Shown: positions 1 through 7,508, numbered from the stretch's first letter. The stretch: DNA of 11,166 bases from Bog-159 sp049511415 (GCA_049511415.1 JBEKYC010000116.1:1-11166); one strand, 5' to 3'. Program-made: numbers and translations. The notes: generated from the sequence alone by a model not told the origin.

Positions 1-889
1 CGGCCAGCGATTCGAGCAGCGCAACCAGTGCGGAGTGGTCGCCCGCGGGCGCCGGGTAAAAGAGCGCGTCGGCGTGGAAAGTTTCGAGGTACTCGCGGCG
101 CATGCCCTCGTTGTAGGTGTCATCGTCGCTCAGCGCCAGGATGGCGATGTGACGTGGGGCACCCGCGTAGGTGAACCGGCCTACGATCTCATCGGCGATC
201 GCCCCAAGCGTGACGTCATTGAAGCTGAATCCCGCGAAGACCAGATGCTCCTTTATCCAGAGATCCTCGTAGAAGCGGCGGTAGACCTGTGTGGCATAGG
301 CGCGGCGGTAGCTATCATGGTCGAGGACGATGTTGGGGGCATCCGCGAAGTGACCGTGCGCGAATAGAATCGGCCCGGAGTCCGCGACGAAGCGGTCCCC
401 ACTGAGCCACCGTTCGATTTCGGCGGGCTGGTTCCAGATGGCGAAGCCGGTGTCGCGGATCTCCGGCCGGCGGACGCGCCGGGCTTCCACGAGTCCTTGA
501 TCGTAGTTGGTGGTAATCCAGGCTTTGAAATTGCAACGGATGAGCGCGTCGTGGGCCGGGGTGAAGAATGGCAGGCGATCCTTGAAGGTTTCGTAGAGGA
601 ACGGATAGTAGTGGGCGTCGGTGAGCTTCTGGTGGATCTGCGAGGCGACCTGCAGGGGGCGATTGGCGGCGGTCCGGAGCCAGTACTCCTCGTCTGCGGC
701 GCTAGCCAGGCCCAGTTCGACCGGAGCGCGGGCCAGGGACTTCAGGAGCCCGGGCCATAGGGGGTAGAGGGGCGCGGAGACGCCTGCTCCGGCGAAGGCT
801 ATGGCTTGGCGCCCGTGCAGCAGGTCGCGGAGGCGCAAGTAGACGGGCTTGTTGCCGGGGATGGCCAGGATGTCGTCCAGCGCGGGCAT
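1..889 (-). CDS. SIR2-like domain protein, N-terminal part (runs off left edge)
   Basis: The minus strand is open from an ATG at 889 to the window edge, giving 296 residues with no stop. An in-frame stop lies upstream at 965-967 and there is no other ATG, GTG or TTG between, so the start is fixed; no clear Shine-Dalgarno is visible. The protein reads as a SIR2_2-type NAD-binding domain: GAGVS at residues 34-38 (nucleotide-binding loop), TTNYD at 126-130 with the likely catalytic Asn128, HG at 178-179 with the likely catalytic His178, a D-x-Y segment near 190-194, and GFSFND at 220-225. In prokaryotes such domains are typically NAD+-consuming effectors of anti-phage systems (ThsA of Thoeris, DSR1/DSR2, SIR2-STAND, SIR2-pAgo); that role here is inference. 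They are usually fused to a C-terminal sensor or NTPase domain, which would lie beyond position 1. It is transcribed divergently from the permease genes. The SIR2 fold assignment is firm; the system type is unknown. Confidence 0.85.
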   Translation of the reverse strand, partial: MPALDDILAIPGNKPVYLRLRDLLHGRQAIAFAGAGVSAPLYPLWPGLLKSLARAPVELGLASAADEEYWLRTAANRPLQVASQIHQKLTDAHYYPFLYETFKDRLPFFTPAHDALIRCNFKAWITTNYDQGLVEARRVRRPEIRDTGFAIWNQPAEIERWLSGDRFVADSGPILFAHGHFADAPNIVLDHDSYRRAYATQVYRRFYEDLWIKEHLVFAGFSFNDVTLGAIADEIVGRFTYAGAPRHIAILALSDDDTYNEGMRREYLETFHADALFYPAPAGDHSALVALLESLA

Positions 890-985
890 GCGGAGGACTA
901 TGTTATCGCACGGACAGCCGGTTAGAGCCGCCTGGCCGGACGCACTTCCGACGGTTCTCGGGGATTAGACTGCCAGAGAAGTCGG

Positions 986-1009
986 GAGGGGGGCGGTGCA
1001 TGCCCCCTC
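986..1009. repeat. GC-rich hairpin in intergenic region
   Basis: GGGGGC at 989-994 pairs with GCCCCC at 1002-1007 around a 7-nt loop, and allowing one bulged G the stem extends to GA/TC on the outside. No T-run follows on either strand, so it is not a standard intrinsic terminator. Its role is unknown. Confidence 0.4.
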
Positions 1010-1245
1010 ACGGCTTCAGCGCACCGGCCAGTCCGCCATTCACACGCCTATGCCCAAAGAAAATAAAAGACTTACCGAATCTCCGCCATCCCGCAGTCAT
1101 ACACTGGGATCGGCATGACGTATCCCTCGCAATATGCCCATCCGGCTCTCCCACCGGGCAATATCTATCAAGGCTTCACCCGCGTCCATCCCCAGCGCAT
1201 GGCCACCGCCTTTCCCAAGTTCGCAGCCGGCCCCGAACTAGCGCC

Positions 1246-1263
1246 GTTGCAAAGACATGCAAC
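1246..1263. repeat. Inverted repeat GTTGCA-N6-TGCAAC
   Basis: Perfect 6-bp arms separated by 6 nt. It lies about 180 nt upstream of the first permease start and 8 nt before the next palindrome, with centres about 25 nt apart. It could be a binding site for a dimeric regulator, but arms of this length also arise by chance. Confidence 0.3.
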
Positions 1264-1271
1264 CCGCCCAC

Positions 1272-1286
1272 ACTGGAATTTCCAGT
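1272..1286. repeat. Inverted repeat ACTGGAA-T-TTCCAGT
   Basis: Perfect 7-bp arms around a single central base, in the divergent intergenic region next to another inverted repeat at 1246-1263. Possible operator; no regulator gene is in the window to match it with. Confidence 0.35.
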
Positions 1287-1387
1287 CCGTCCCGCACACC
1301 CTTATTCTGCGCCAGGCGCGTATACCAAACGAACCTAATCCCATAATCGAACACTTGCCCGCTCTCTCGAAAGCCGCCCCCGGTCTC

Positions 1388-1416
1388 TTGACCTAACGTT
1401 CCAACTTTGCCATAGT
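1388..1416 (+). promoter_or_regulatory. Candidate sigma-70 promoter of the permease operon
   Basis: TTGACC at 1388-1393 matches the -35 consensus at five of six positions, and CATAGT at 1411-1416 matches the -10 consensus at four of six, with the ideal 17-nt spacer. Transcription would start near 1423, giving a leader of about 15 nt that still contains AGGA at 1428-1431, seven nt before the ATG at 1439. The -10 lies inside the palindrome at 1411-1425. Confidence 0.5.
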
Positions 1417-1425
1417 CTAACTATG
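1411..1425. promoter_or_regulatory. Operator-like palindrome CATAGT-CTA-ACTATG
   Basis: Perfect 6-bp inverted repeat with a 3-nt spacer. Its left arm coincides with the candidate -10 hexamer and its right arm covers the expected transcription start of the permease operon. A protein bound here would block RNA polymerase. Acidobacterial ADOP permeases are often accompanied by PadR-type repressors; no such gene is in this window, so the regulator is unknown. Confidence 0.45.
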
Positions 1426-1438
1426 TCAGGACCGGACA

Positions 1439-4081
1439 ATGCGTGAACTCTATCGTCGTCTCCAATACCTCTTCCACCGTACCCGGCACGAACAAGACTT
1501 GGCCGACGAACTGCGCCTGCACCACGACCTACTCTCTCAGTCCTCGACCCGCTCCTTCGGCAACCTAACCCAGTTCCACGAAACCAGCCGCGCCGTCTGG
1601 GGCTGGACCCTCCTCGAAACCTTCGCCCAGGATCTCCGCTACGCCTTCCGCGCCCTTCGCGCCAATCCCGGTTTCGCCGCCACTGCTGTGCTGTCCCTAG
1701 CCCTCGGCATCGGTGCCAACACCGCCATCTTCAGCATCCTCAATGCCGTCATGCTGCGTTCTTTGCCCGTGGAAGATCCGCACCGCTTGGTGCAGGTCGA
1801 TTCGCCCACCGGCGGCGGATACTTCACCAACCCCATCTGGGAGCAGGTGCGCGATCACCAACAGGCCTTCTCGGGCGCACTGGCCTTCGGCACGGACTCC
1901 TTCGATCTGTCCGATGGCGGCGAGAGTCACCTCGCGGAAGGCCTCTGGACCAGCGGCGAATTCTTCCGCGTCCTGGGCGTGCCCGCCATGCGCGGCCGCG
2001 TGTTCACCACCGATGACGATATCCACGGCGGCGGCCGATCCGGACCTGTGGCCGTCATCAGTTATACCTTCTGGAAAGCGCATTACCACAGCGACCCCGC
2101 CATCCTCGGCCAAACCATCCGGCTCAACCGGCATCCCTTCGCCATCATCGGCGTCACGCCGCCTTGGTTCACCGGGCTCGAGATCGACAAGCATTACGAC
2201 GTCGCCATCCCTATAGGATGCGAGCCCATCCTGCACACCGATCAAAGCGCGTTGCAGGCCCGAAGCTGGTGGTGGCTGCGCATTCTGGGCCGCCTGAAAC
2301 CGGGCATCACACCGCAGGAAGCCGAAGCGCGCATGAAAGCGCTGGCGCCCGAAGTGAACCGTGCCACCCTGCCACCTTGGGACGCCGAAGGCAAGCGTCT
2401 ATACCTGCAGCGTTCCTTCAGTCTGAAGCCCGCCGCCACGGGCTTCTCCGATATGGGCCACGATTATCGCAAAGCCCTCTTCACATTGATGGGCGTCGTC
2501 GGGCTGGTCCTGTTGATCGCCTGCGCCAACATCGCCAACCTGCTGCTCGCCCGCGCTGCGGCCCGCCAGCGCGAGATTTCTATTCGCATGGCCATCGGTG
2601 CCGCGCGCCGCCGCGTCATGCGCCAATTGATGTCGGAAAGCCTGTTGCTCTCGGTGCTGGGCGCCGTGGCAGGACTGCTCTTCGCCATATGGGGCAGCCG
2701 TCTGCTGGTCCACTGGATCTCTACCGCCCGCAGCGAGTTGCAACTCGACACCACGCCGGACTTCCGTGTGCTCGCCTTCACCATAGGCGTCGCCTGCCTC
2801 ACCGGCTTGTTTTTTGGACTCGCGCCGGCATTGCGCGCCACCAGCGTCTCGCCCAATCACGTTCTGAAAGAGCACGCCCGCGGCACGGTGGGCGGACACC
2901 TGTCGCTCGGCCGAGCGCTGGTCACGGGCCAGGTCGCGCTATCCCTCATGCTGTTGGTCGGTGCGGGTCTCTTCCTCGGCACGTTCCGCAACTTGCTAAA
3001 TACGGATCTCGGATTCCGTAGCCACAACGTTTTACTAACCCGCGCCGCCATGATGCAGTCGAACATTGCGCGGAAGCAGCGGCCGCGCGTCTACGGCGAA
3101 ATCGTCGCGCGCCTGCGCGCCATTCCCGGTGTCGCCGCCGCGTCTTGTTCCGCTCTCACGCCCATCAGCCACGAAGGGTGGAACAACAATATCTCTCCGG
3201 AAGGCTACTCCTCCAAAGGAAATGACGACACCCTGGTCTGGTTCAACCGCGTGTCGCCCGGCTTCTTCGCGACGCTCCAAACGCCTCTGCTGATCGGCCG
3301 CGATTTCTCGGAACACGACGGCCTGGGAGCGCCGCCGGTCATGATCGTCAGCGAATCGGTCGCGCGCCGCTTCTTCGCGGGATCGAGCCCCATCGGCAAG
3401 ACCATCACGGCCGAAGCGGGTGGTCCCGGCAAGAAGGCCGCCTACCAGGTGATCGGCGTCGTTAAAGATGCCAAGTACGACACAGTCAAAGAGGATACGA
3501 CTCTGACCGTTTATCTGCCCACCGCCCAGGATGACGATCCCTGGTCCAATGTCACTTTTGAAATCCGCTCCTCGCAGCCGGCCGCGGCGATCGTCCCGGC
3601 CGTGCGCGAGACCATCGGCCAGGTGAATCGCGGCATCTCCTTGGAGTTCCAAAATCTCGAAACCCAGGTGGACGACTCGCTGTTGCAGCCCCGCATGGTG
3701 GCGCTGCTATCGGCCTTCTTCGGCGGATTGGCGCTGCTGTTGGCCATGATCGGACTCTATGGCGTCACGGCATATGGCGTGGCGCGCCGTCAATCCGAGA
3801 TCGGCATCCGCATGGCCCTCGGCGCGCAACCCGCCTCGGTAATTTGGCTGGTGCTGCGCGAAGTCGCCATCATGCTCGTAATCGGCACGGCGCTGGGCCT
3901 GGCCGCATCCATAGCCGCTGGACGCCTGGTCGCGAGCCTGCTCTTTGGTATGAAAGCGAACGATGCCGCGCCGCTGGCTTTAGGAGCTTTGCTGCTAGCC
4001 GCGGCCACCAGCCTCGCGGCCTACGTGCCTGCGCACCGCGCCGCACGCCTCGATCCCATGACCGCCCTCCGTGAGGAGTAA
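1439..4081 (+). CDS. ADOP-family ABC transporter permease (MacB/FtsX-like), copy 1
   Basis: 880 residues, the usual length for the acidobacterial duplicated orphan permease family. Visible order: a short N-terminal prefix region (1-60, with a DLADELRLHHD segment); a first transmembrane helix near 80-102 in the hallmark stretch LALGIGANTAIFSILN; a large periplasmic MacB-type core domain (about 105-340); an FtsX domain with helices near 347-369, 400-425 and 446-466, including the ARQREISIRMAIGA loop; then a second helix/core/FtsX set with helices near 494-516, 757-780, 808-830 and 845-865 and the repeated RRQSEIGIRMALGA loop. It ends in the family-typical RAARLDPMTALREE. The protein thus carries two MacB-like halves but no ATPase domain, and no ATPase gene is adjacent. 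The substrate is unknown; MacB relatives use mechanotransmission to drive periplasmic export or lipoprotein work. AGGA lies seven nt before the ATG. It is the first gene of a two-permease unit. Confidence 0.93.
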   Translation: MRELYRRLQYLFHRTRHEQDLADELRLHHDLLSQSSTRSFGNLTQFHETSRAVWGWTLLETFAQDLRYAFRALRANPGFAATAVLSLALGIGANTAIFSILNAVMLRSLPVEDPHRLVQVDSPTGGGYFTNPIWEQVRDHQQAFSGALAFGTDSFDLSDGGESHLAEGLWTSGEFFRVLGVPAMRGRVFTTDDDIHGGGRSGPVAVISYTFWKAHYHSDPAILGQTIRLNRHPFAIIGVTPPWFTGLEIDKHYDVAIPIGCEPILHTDQSALQARSWWWLRILGRLKPGITPQEAEARMKALAPEVNRATLPPWDAEGKRLYLQRSFSLKPAATGFSDMGHDYRKALFTLMGVVGLVLLIACANIANLLLARAAARQREISIRMAIGAARRRVMRQLMSESLLLSVLGAVAGLLFAIWGSRLLVHWISTARSELQLDTTPDFRVLAFTIGVACLTGLFFGLAPALRATSVSPNHVLKEHARGTVGGHLSLGRALVTGQVALSLMLLVGAGLFLGTFRNLLNTDLGFRSHNVLLTRAAMMQSNIARKQRPRVYGEIVARLRAIPGVAAASCSALTPISHEGWNNNISPEGYSSKGNDDTLVWFNRVSPGFFATLQTPLLIGRDFSEHDGLGAPPVMIVSESVARRFFAGSSPIGKTITAEAGGPGKKAAYQVIGVVKDAKYDTVKEDTTLTVYLPTAQDDDPWSNVTFEIRSSQPAAAIVPAVRETIGQVNRGISLEFQNLETQVDDSLLQPRMVALLSAFFGGLALLLAMIGLYGVTAYGVARRQSEIGIRMALGAQPASVIWLVLREVAIMLVIGTALGLAASIAAGRLVASLLFGMKANDAAPLALGALLLAAATSLAAYVPAHRAARLDPMTALREE

Positions 4082-4083
4082 CT

Positions 4084-6729
4084 ATGCCCGAGCTTTGGCG
4101 TCGCATCCAATACCTCTTCCACCGCCACCAGCAAGAACAAGACCTGGCCGACGAACTCCGTCTGCATCACGATCTCCTGGCCCAAACTCCCTGCCGGTCC
4201 CTCGGCAACCTGACCCAGCTTCACGAAACCAGCCGTGCCGTCTGGGGCTGGACCCTCCTCGAATCCCTGGCGCAGGATCTCCGCTACGCCCTCCGTACCC
4301 TCCGCGCCAACCCCGGCTTCGCCGCCACCGCTGTGCTGTCCCTTGCTCTCGGCATCGGCGCCAACACCGCCATTTTCAGCATCCTGAATGCCCTCATGCT
4401 GCGCTCGCTGCCGGTGGAAGATCCGCAGCGCCTAGTCCGGCTAACCACGCCCGAAGACCGCCAGTCCTTTACCAATCCCATCTGGGAACAGGTGCGCGAT
4501 CATCAGCAGGCCTTCGCGGGCGCTCTGGCCTTCTCCACGGAACGCTTCGACCTGGCCGATGGAGGCGAAAGCCACTTCGCCCAAGGCCTGTGGGCCAGCG
4601 GCGATCTCTTCCGCGTCCTCGGCGTGCCCGCCCTGCGCGGCCGCGTGTTCACAACGGCTGACGACATCCACGGCGGCGGCCCCGCCGGACCCGTCGCGGT
4701 GATCGGCTACGGCTTCTGGAAAGCGCATTTCAACTCCGATCCCGATATCCTCGGCAAGACCGTGCGCCTCGACCGGCATCCCTTCACCATCGTCGGCGTC
4801 ACGCCGCCCTGGTTCAACGGTCTCGACCTCGACCAGCACTACGACGTCGCCATCCCCATCGGCTGTGAGCCCATCCTGCGTACCGACAGCAGCGCGCTGG
4901 CCGACCGGAGTTGGTGGTGGCTGCAAATTCTAGGCCGCCTGAAGCCGGGTGAAACGCCGCAGCAGGCTGACGCGCGTATGAAAGCCCTGGCGCCGGAAGT
5001 CTACCGCGCCACCTTGCCGGCGGAATGGGATAACGACGGCCAGCGGCGCTATCTGCGCCGCTCGTTCAGCCTGCGGCCTGGTGCTACGGGATTCTCCAAT
5101 ACCGGCCGCAATTACCGCAGGGCTCTCTTTACGCTGATGGCTGTGGTCGGTCTGGTCCTGTTGATCGCCTGCGCCAACATCGCCAATCTGCTGCTCGCCC
5201 GCGCTGCCGCCCGGCAGCGCGAAATCACCATCCGCATGGCCATCGGCGCAGCCCGCCGCCGGGTCGTCCGCCAACTGATTTCAGAGAGCCTGTTGCTCGC
5301 CGTGCTGGGCGCGGTGGGAGGCTTGCTCATTGCGGTGTGGGGCAGCCGCTTATTGGTCCACCTGATCTCCACCGCCCGCAATGCGCTGCAACTGGACACC
5401 ACCCCTGATCTTCGGGTCTTAGCTTTCACCATGAGTGTGGCCGTGCTGACGGGCATCCTCTTCGGCTTCGCGCCGGCCTGGCGCGCCACCAGCGTCTCGC
5501 CCAACCATGCGTTGAAAGAGCACGCCCGCGGCGCATCTCGGCAACCCTTCGCCCTCGGCCGCATACTGGTTACCGGCCAGGTAGCCCTCTCCCTGCTTCT
5601 GCTGATTGCAGCGAGTTTGTTCCTGGGCACCTTCCGCAACCTGCTGCACATCGACTTGGGCTTCACTCGCCAGAATGTCCTGCTGATCCAGGCCGGCATG
5701 ATGCAGTCCGATATTCCGCGCGCCGCGCGCCCTCGCGTCTATGACGAGATTGTGCAGCGTCTGCGCGCCATTCCCGGCGTCGACGCAGCCGCCAGTTCCG
5801 CCATGACCCCGATCGGCCGCGGACAGTGGGATACCGATATCGATCCGGAAGGTTACACCCCCAAAAGCAAAGACGACACCGACGTCTGGTTCAATCGCGT
5901 GTCGCCGGGTTTCTTTGAGACCCTCCGCACGCCCATCCTGATCGGCCGCGATTTCTCGCCGCACGACGATCTGGCTGCGCCGCCGGTGATGATTGTGAAT
6001 GAATCGCTGGCCCGCCGCTTCTTCGGCCGGCAATCGCCCATCGGCAAGACCATCGCTACCCGCGCCGGCAACCCGGACAAGCGCACTGTATATCAGGTCA
6101 TCGGCGTGGTGAAAGACGCCAAGTACGCCTGGGTCAACGAGGATAGCTCCCGGACGGCTTATCTGGCCGGCGCGCAGGACCCCAACCCCTGGCCCGGAAT
6201 AAACTTCGAAATCCGTTCCTCGGAGCCGGACGCAGCTCTGATCCCGGCGGCGCGCGCCGCCATCGGCCAGGTGAACCGCGGCATCTCGCTGGAGTTCCAC
6301 AGTCTCGAAACGCAAGTGGACGACTCCCTGCTACAACCCCGCATGGTCGCGCTGCTATCGGCATTCTTCGGCGGACTGGCGCTGCTGCTCGCCATGATCG
6401 GACTCTACGGCGTGACGGCCTACGGCGTGGCGCGCCGCCAGTCTGAAATCGGCATTCGCATGGCGCTCGGCGCCCAGCCCGGCTCGGTAATCTGGCTGGT
6501 GCTGCGCGAAGTCGCCGTCATCCTGATCGTCGGTACGGCCATCGGTTTGGCCGCATCGTTAGCCGCCGGCCGCCTGGTCGCCAGCCTGCTCTTCGGTATC
6601 AAAGCGCACGATGCCGCGCCGCTCGCCATCGCCGCCCTGCTGTTAGCCGCGGCCACCGGCATCGCCGCCTACCTGCCCGCGCACCGCGCCGCGCGCCTCG
6701 ACCCCATGTCCGCCCTCCGCGAGGAATGA
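4084..6729 (+). CDS. ADOP-family ABC transporter permease (MacB/FtsX-like), copy 2
   Basis: 881 residues, co-linear with the preceding permease and by eye about three quarters identical, with the same domain order: prefix, helix near 80-102, periplasmic core, FtsX, helix near 495-517, second periplasmic core, FtsX, and a C-terminal RAARLDPMSALREE. The ATG lies 2 nt after the upstream stop, and GAGGAG at 4072-4077, six nt before it, lies within the end of copy 1, so the two are very probably translationally coupled in one mRNA. The best-conserved parts are the membrane helices and FtsX loops; differences concentrate in the periplasmic domains (for example residues 120-165 and 535-600 against the same parts of copy 1), as expected if the pair forms a heterodimer or has diverged in specificity. 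No ATPase is present nearby. The ATPase partner and substrate are unknown. Confidence 0.93.
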   Translation: MPELWRRIQYLFHRHQQEQDLADELRLHHDLLAQTPCRSLGNLTQLHETSRAVWGWTLLESLAQDLRYALRTLRANPGFAATAVLSLALGIGANTAIFSILNALMLRSLPVEDPQRLVRLTTPEDRQSFTNPIWEQVRDHQQAFAGALAFSTERFDLADGGESHFAQGLWASGDLFRVLGVPALRGRVFTTADDIHGGGPAGPVAVIGYGFWKAHFNSDPDILGKTVRLDRHPFTIVGVTPPWFNGLDLDQHYDVAIPIGCEPILRTDSSALADRSWWWLQILGRLKPGETPQQADARMKALAPEVYRATLPAEWDNDGQRRYLRRSFSLRPGATGFSNTGRNYRRALFTLMAVVGLVLLIACANIANLLLARAAARQREITIRMAIGAARRRVVRQLISESLLLAVLGAVGGLLIAVWGSRLLVHLISTARNALQLDTTPDLRVLAFTMSVAVLTGILFGFAPAWRATSVSPNHALKEHARGASRQPFALGRILVTGQVALSLLLLIAASLFLGTFRNLLHIDLGFTRQNVLLIQAGMMQSDIPRAARPRVYDEIVQRLRAIPGVDAAASSAMTPIGRGQWDTDIDPEGYTPKSKDDTDVWFNRVSPGFFETLRTPILIGRDFSPHDDLAAPPVMIVNESLARRFFGRQSPIGKTIATRAGNPDKRTVYQVIGVVKDAKYAWVNEDSSRTAYLAGAQDPNPWPGINFEIRSSEPDAALIPAARAAIGQVNRGISLEFHSLETQVDDSLLQPRMVALLSAFFGGLALLLAMIGLYGVTAYGVARRQSEIGIRMALGAQPGSVIWLVLREVAVILIVGTAIGLAASLAAGRLVASLLFGIKAHDAAPLAIAALLLAAATGIAAYLPAHRAARLDPMSALREE

Positions 6730-6774
6730 GAGATTCCACGAAACCGCCAGTGCGTGCCGCCGCGTCCTATGTAA

Positions 6775-7413
6775 GTGCGGATCGCGCTGGCATTCCTGAC
6801 GTTGCATGTGTGTCTGGCCCAGACCGCGCCGCCTCCTTCCGGATTTCTGTACAAACAATTACAGGCTTTCCAGTCCGTCGAGAAATTCAAACCTCAATCC
6901 AAAAGCCAGCGCCTGCACCTTTACGTGCTCAGCCTCGTCGGGCCGGTCACCTTCGTCAGCGAAGCGGGCGCCGCGGGGTTGAGCCATGTGATCGGCAGCC
7001 CCCGCCAATGGGGCGACGGCATGTCTGCCTACGGACTGCGCTTCGGAAACGACTTGGCCTATAATGCCGTGCGCCAGTCCATTACATTCGGGTCGGCCAT
7101 CCTCTTACATGAAGACGACCGTTACTTCCTCTCGGAGGAGACCGGAGCCTGGCGGCGCACACGCCACGCCATTGCCGGCGTATTCACCGCCCACAAGCCA
7201 AACGGCCGGACCGTGTTCGCCGTATCCAGCCTGCTCGGCATCGCGGGCGCCAGCGGGATTTCACGTGCCTGGTCTCCCGATAACTGGCAGACCCCTTCGG
7301 CCACCGCGCGCAGCTTCGCGATCAGCGTTGCCGGCGCGGCCGGACTCAATGTCGTGCGCGAGTTCTTGCCTGGTATCGTCCATCGGCATCCTGCCGGCTC
7401 CGGCCCGCCGTGA
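6775..7413 (+). CDS. Conserved secreted/membrane protein of unknown function
   Basis: 212 residues starting at GTG; a stop codon (6772-6774) directly precedes it in frame, so this is the earliest possible start. The N-terminus (MRIALAFLTLHVCLAQT) looks like a short signal peptide with a plausible cleavage after Ala15. The mature part has hydrophobic stretches near 49-70, 150-162 and 180-195, and the segments HEDDRYF (112-118), WRRTRHAI (126-133) and VVREFLPGIVHR (193-204). This pattern resembles a family I associate with acidobacterial genomes (E-D-x-R-Y-F, then R-x-x-x-A, then a C-terminal N-x-x-x-E-F-x-P-D/G), whose function is not known to me. It follows the second permease by 45 nt on the same strand, so it may be co-transcribed, but no Shine-Dalgarno is seen before the GTG. 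An overlapping frame starting at 6726 gives an arginine-rich shadow and is not called. Confidence 0.75.
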   Translation: MRIALAFLTLHVCLAQTAPPPSGFLYKQLQAFQSVEKFKPQSKSQRLHLYVLSLVGPVTFVSEAGAAGLSHVIGSPRQWGDGMSAYGLRFGNDLAYNAVRQSITFGSAILLHEDDRYFLSEETGAWRRTRHAIAGVFTAHKPNGRTVFAVSSLLGIAGASGISRAWSPDNWQTPSATARSFAISVAGAAGLNVVREFLPGIVHRHPAGSGPP

Positions 7414-7475
7414 ACGGGTGCGCCTCACTGCGTCATTTCACCCAGCGATAACGCGCGCTCATTCTCGTAAGCCGT

Positions 7476-7481
7476 TATATT
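7476..7481 (+). promoter_or_regulatory. Candidate -10 element (TATATT) for the radical SAM gene
   Basis: TATATT matches five of six -10 consensus bases in a locally AT-rich patch. No good -35 lies 16-18 nt upstream. A start near 7488 would put the inverted repeat 7487-7508 at the 5' end of the mRNA. Weak support. Confidence 0.3.
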
Positions 7482-7486
7482 GCAAC

Positions 7487-7508
7487 ATTTCAGCCCTGGC
7501 GCTGAAAT
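7487..7508 (+). promoter_or_regulatory. Inverted repeat/hairpin in the leader of the radical SAM gene
   Basis: ATTTCAGC at 7487-7494 and GCTGAAAT at 7501-7508 form a perfect 8-bp inverted repeat around a 6-nt loop, and GCA (7482-7484) with TGC (7509-7511) can add three pairs across a 2-nt bulge. It lies between the upstream gene (stop at 7413) and the Shine-Dalgarno at 7534-7540. It could be an operator, a 5' stabilising hairpin, or a weak terminator for the upstream unit; the sequence after it is only mildly T-rich (TTGCTTATTTC). Confidence 0.5.

Larger units (their letters stand above)
890..1438. other. Divergent intergenic region without a convincing gene
   Basis: This 549-nt stretch separates the leftward SIR2-like gene from the rightward permease operon. 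Two overlapping plus-strand frames (1000-1338 and 1115-1396) lack stops, but their translations are rich in Pro, Arg and His, have no hydrophobic core or recognisable motif, and lack a good ribosome-binding site, so I do not call them. I see no tRNA or other RNA gene. The stretch is more AT-rich than the flanking genes and contains a GC hairpin at 986-1009, inverted repeats at 1246-1263, 1272-1286 and 1411-1425, and a promoter at 1388-1416, so it looks regulatory. Confidence 0.6.
1439..6729 (+). repeat. Tandem gene duplication of ADOP permease
   Basis: The two permease genes repeat each other at an offset of about 2645 nt over nearly their whole length. Some DNA stretches, such as the segments around 2510-2560 and 5155-5205, are almost identical. 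This is an in-place tandem duplication followed by divergence, and a possible substrate for homologous recombination to a single hybrid gene. Confidence 0.85.

Noticed and set aside
35..760. Plus-strand open frames at 35-367 and 497-760, and a minus-strand frame at 315-536
   Set aside because: They lie in other frames of the SIR2-like coding region, have no recognisable domains, and are explained as shadows in high-GC DNA.
1000..1396. Two overlapping plus-strand frames (112 and 93 residues) in the intergenic region
   Set aside because: Pro/Arg/His-rich, no motifs or hydrophobic core, no good ribosome-binding site, and they overlap each other. Most likely noncoding.
3035..3652. Long minus-strand frames inside both permease genes (for example 3035-3652 and 5419-6315)
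   Set aside because: Similar antisense frames occur at matching places in both paralogues because the sense sequences are conserved; nothing supports coding on that strand.
6726..7064. Frame with ATG overlapping the stop of permease copy 2 (ATGA arrangement)
   Set aside because: The overlap looks like translational coupling, but the product is Arg/Pro-rich without motifs, while the frame at 6775 has a signal peptide and conserved-looking core.
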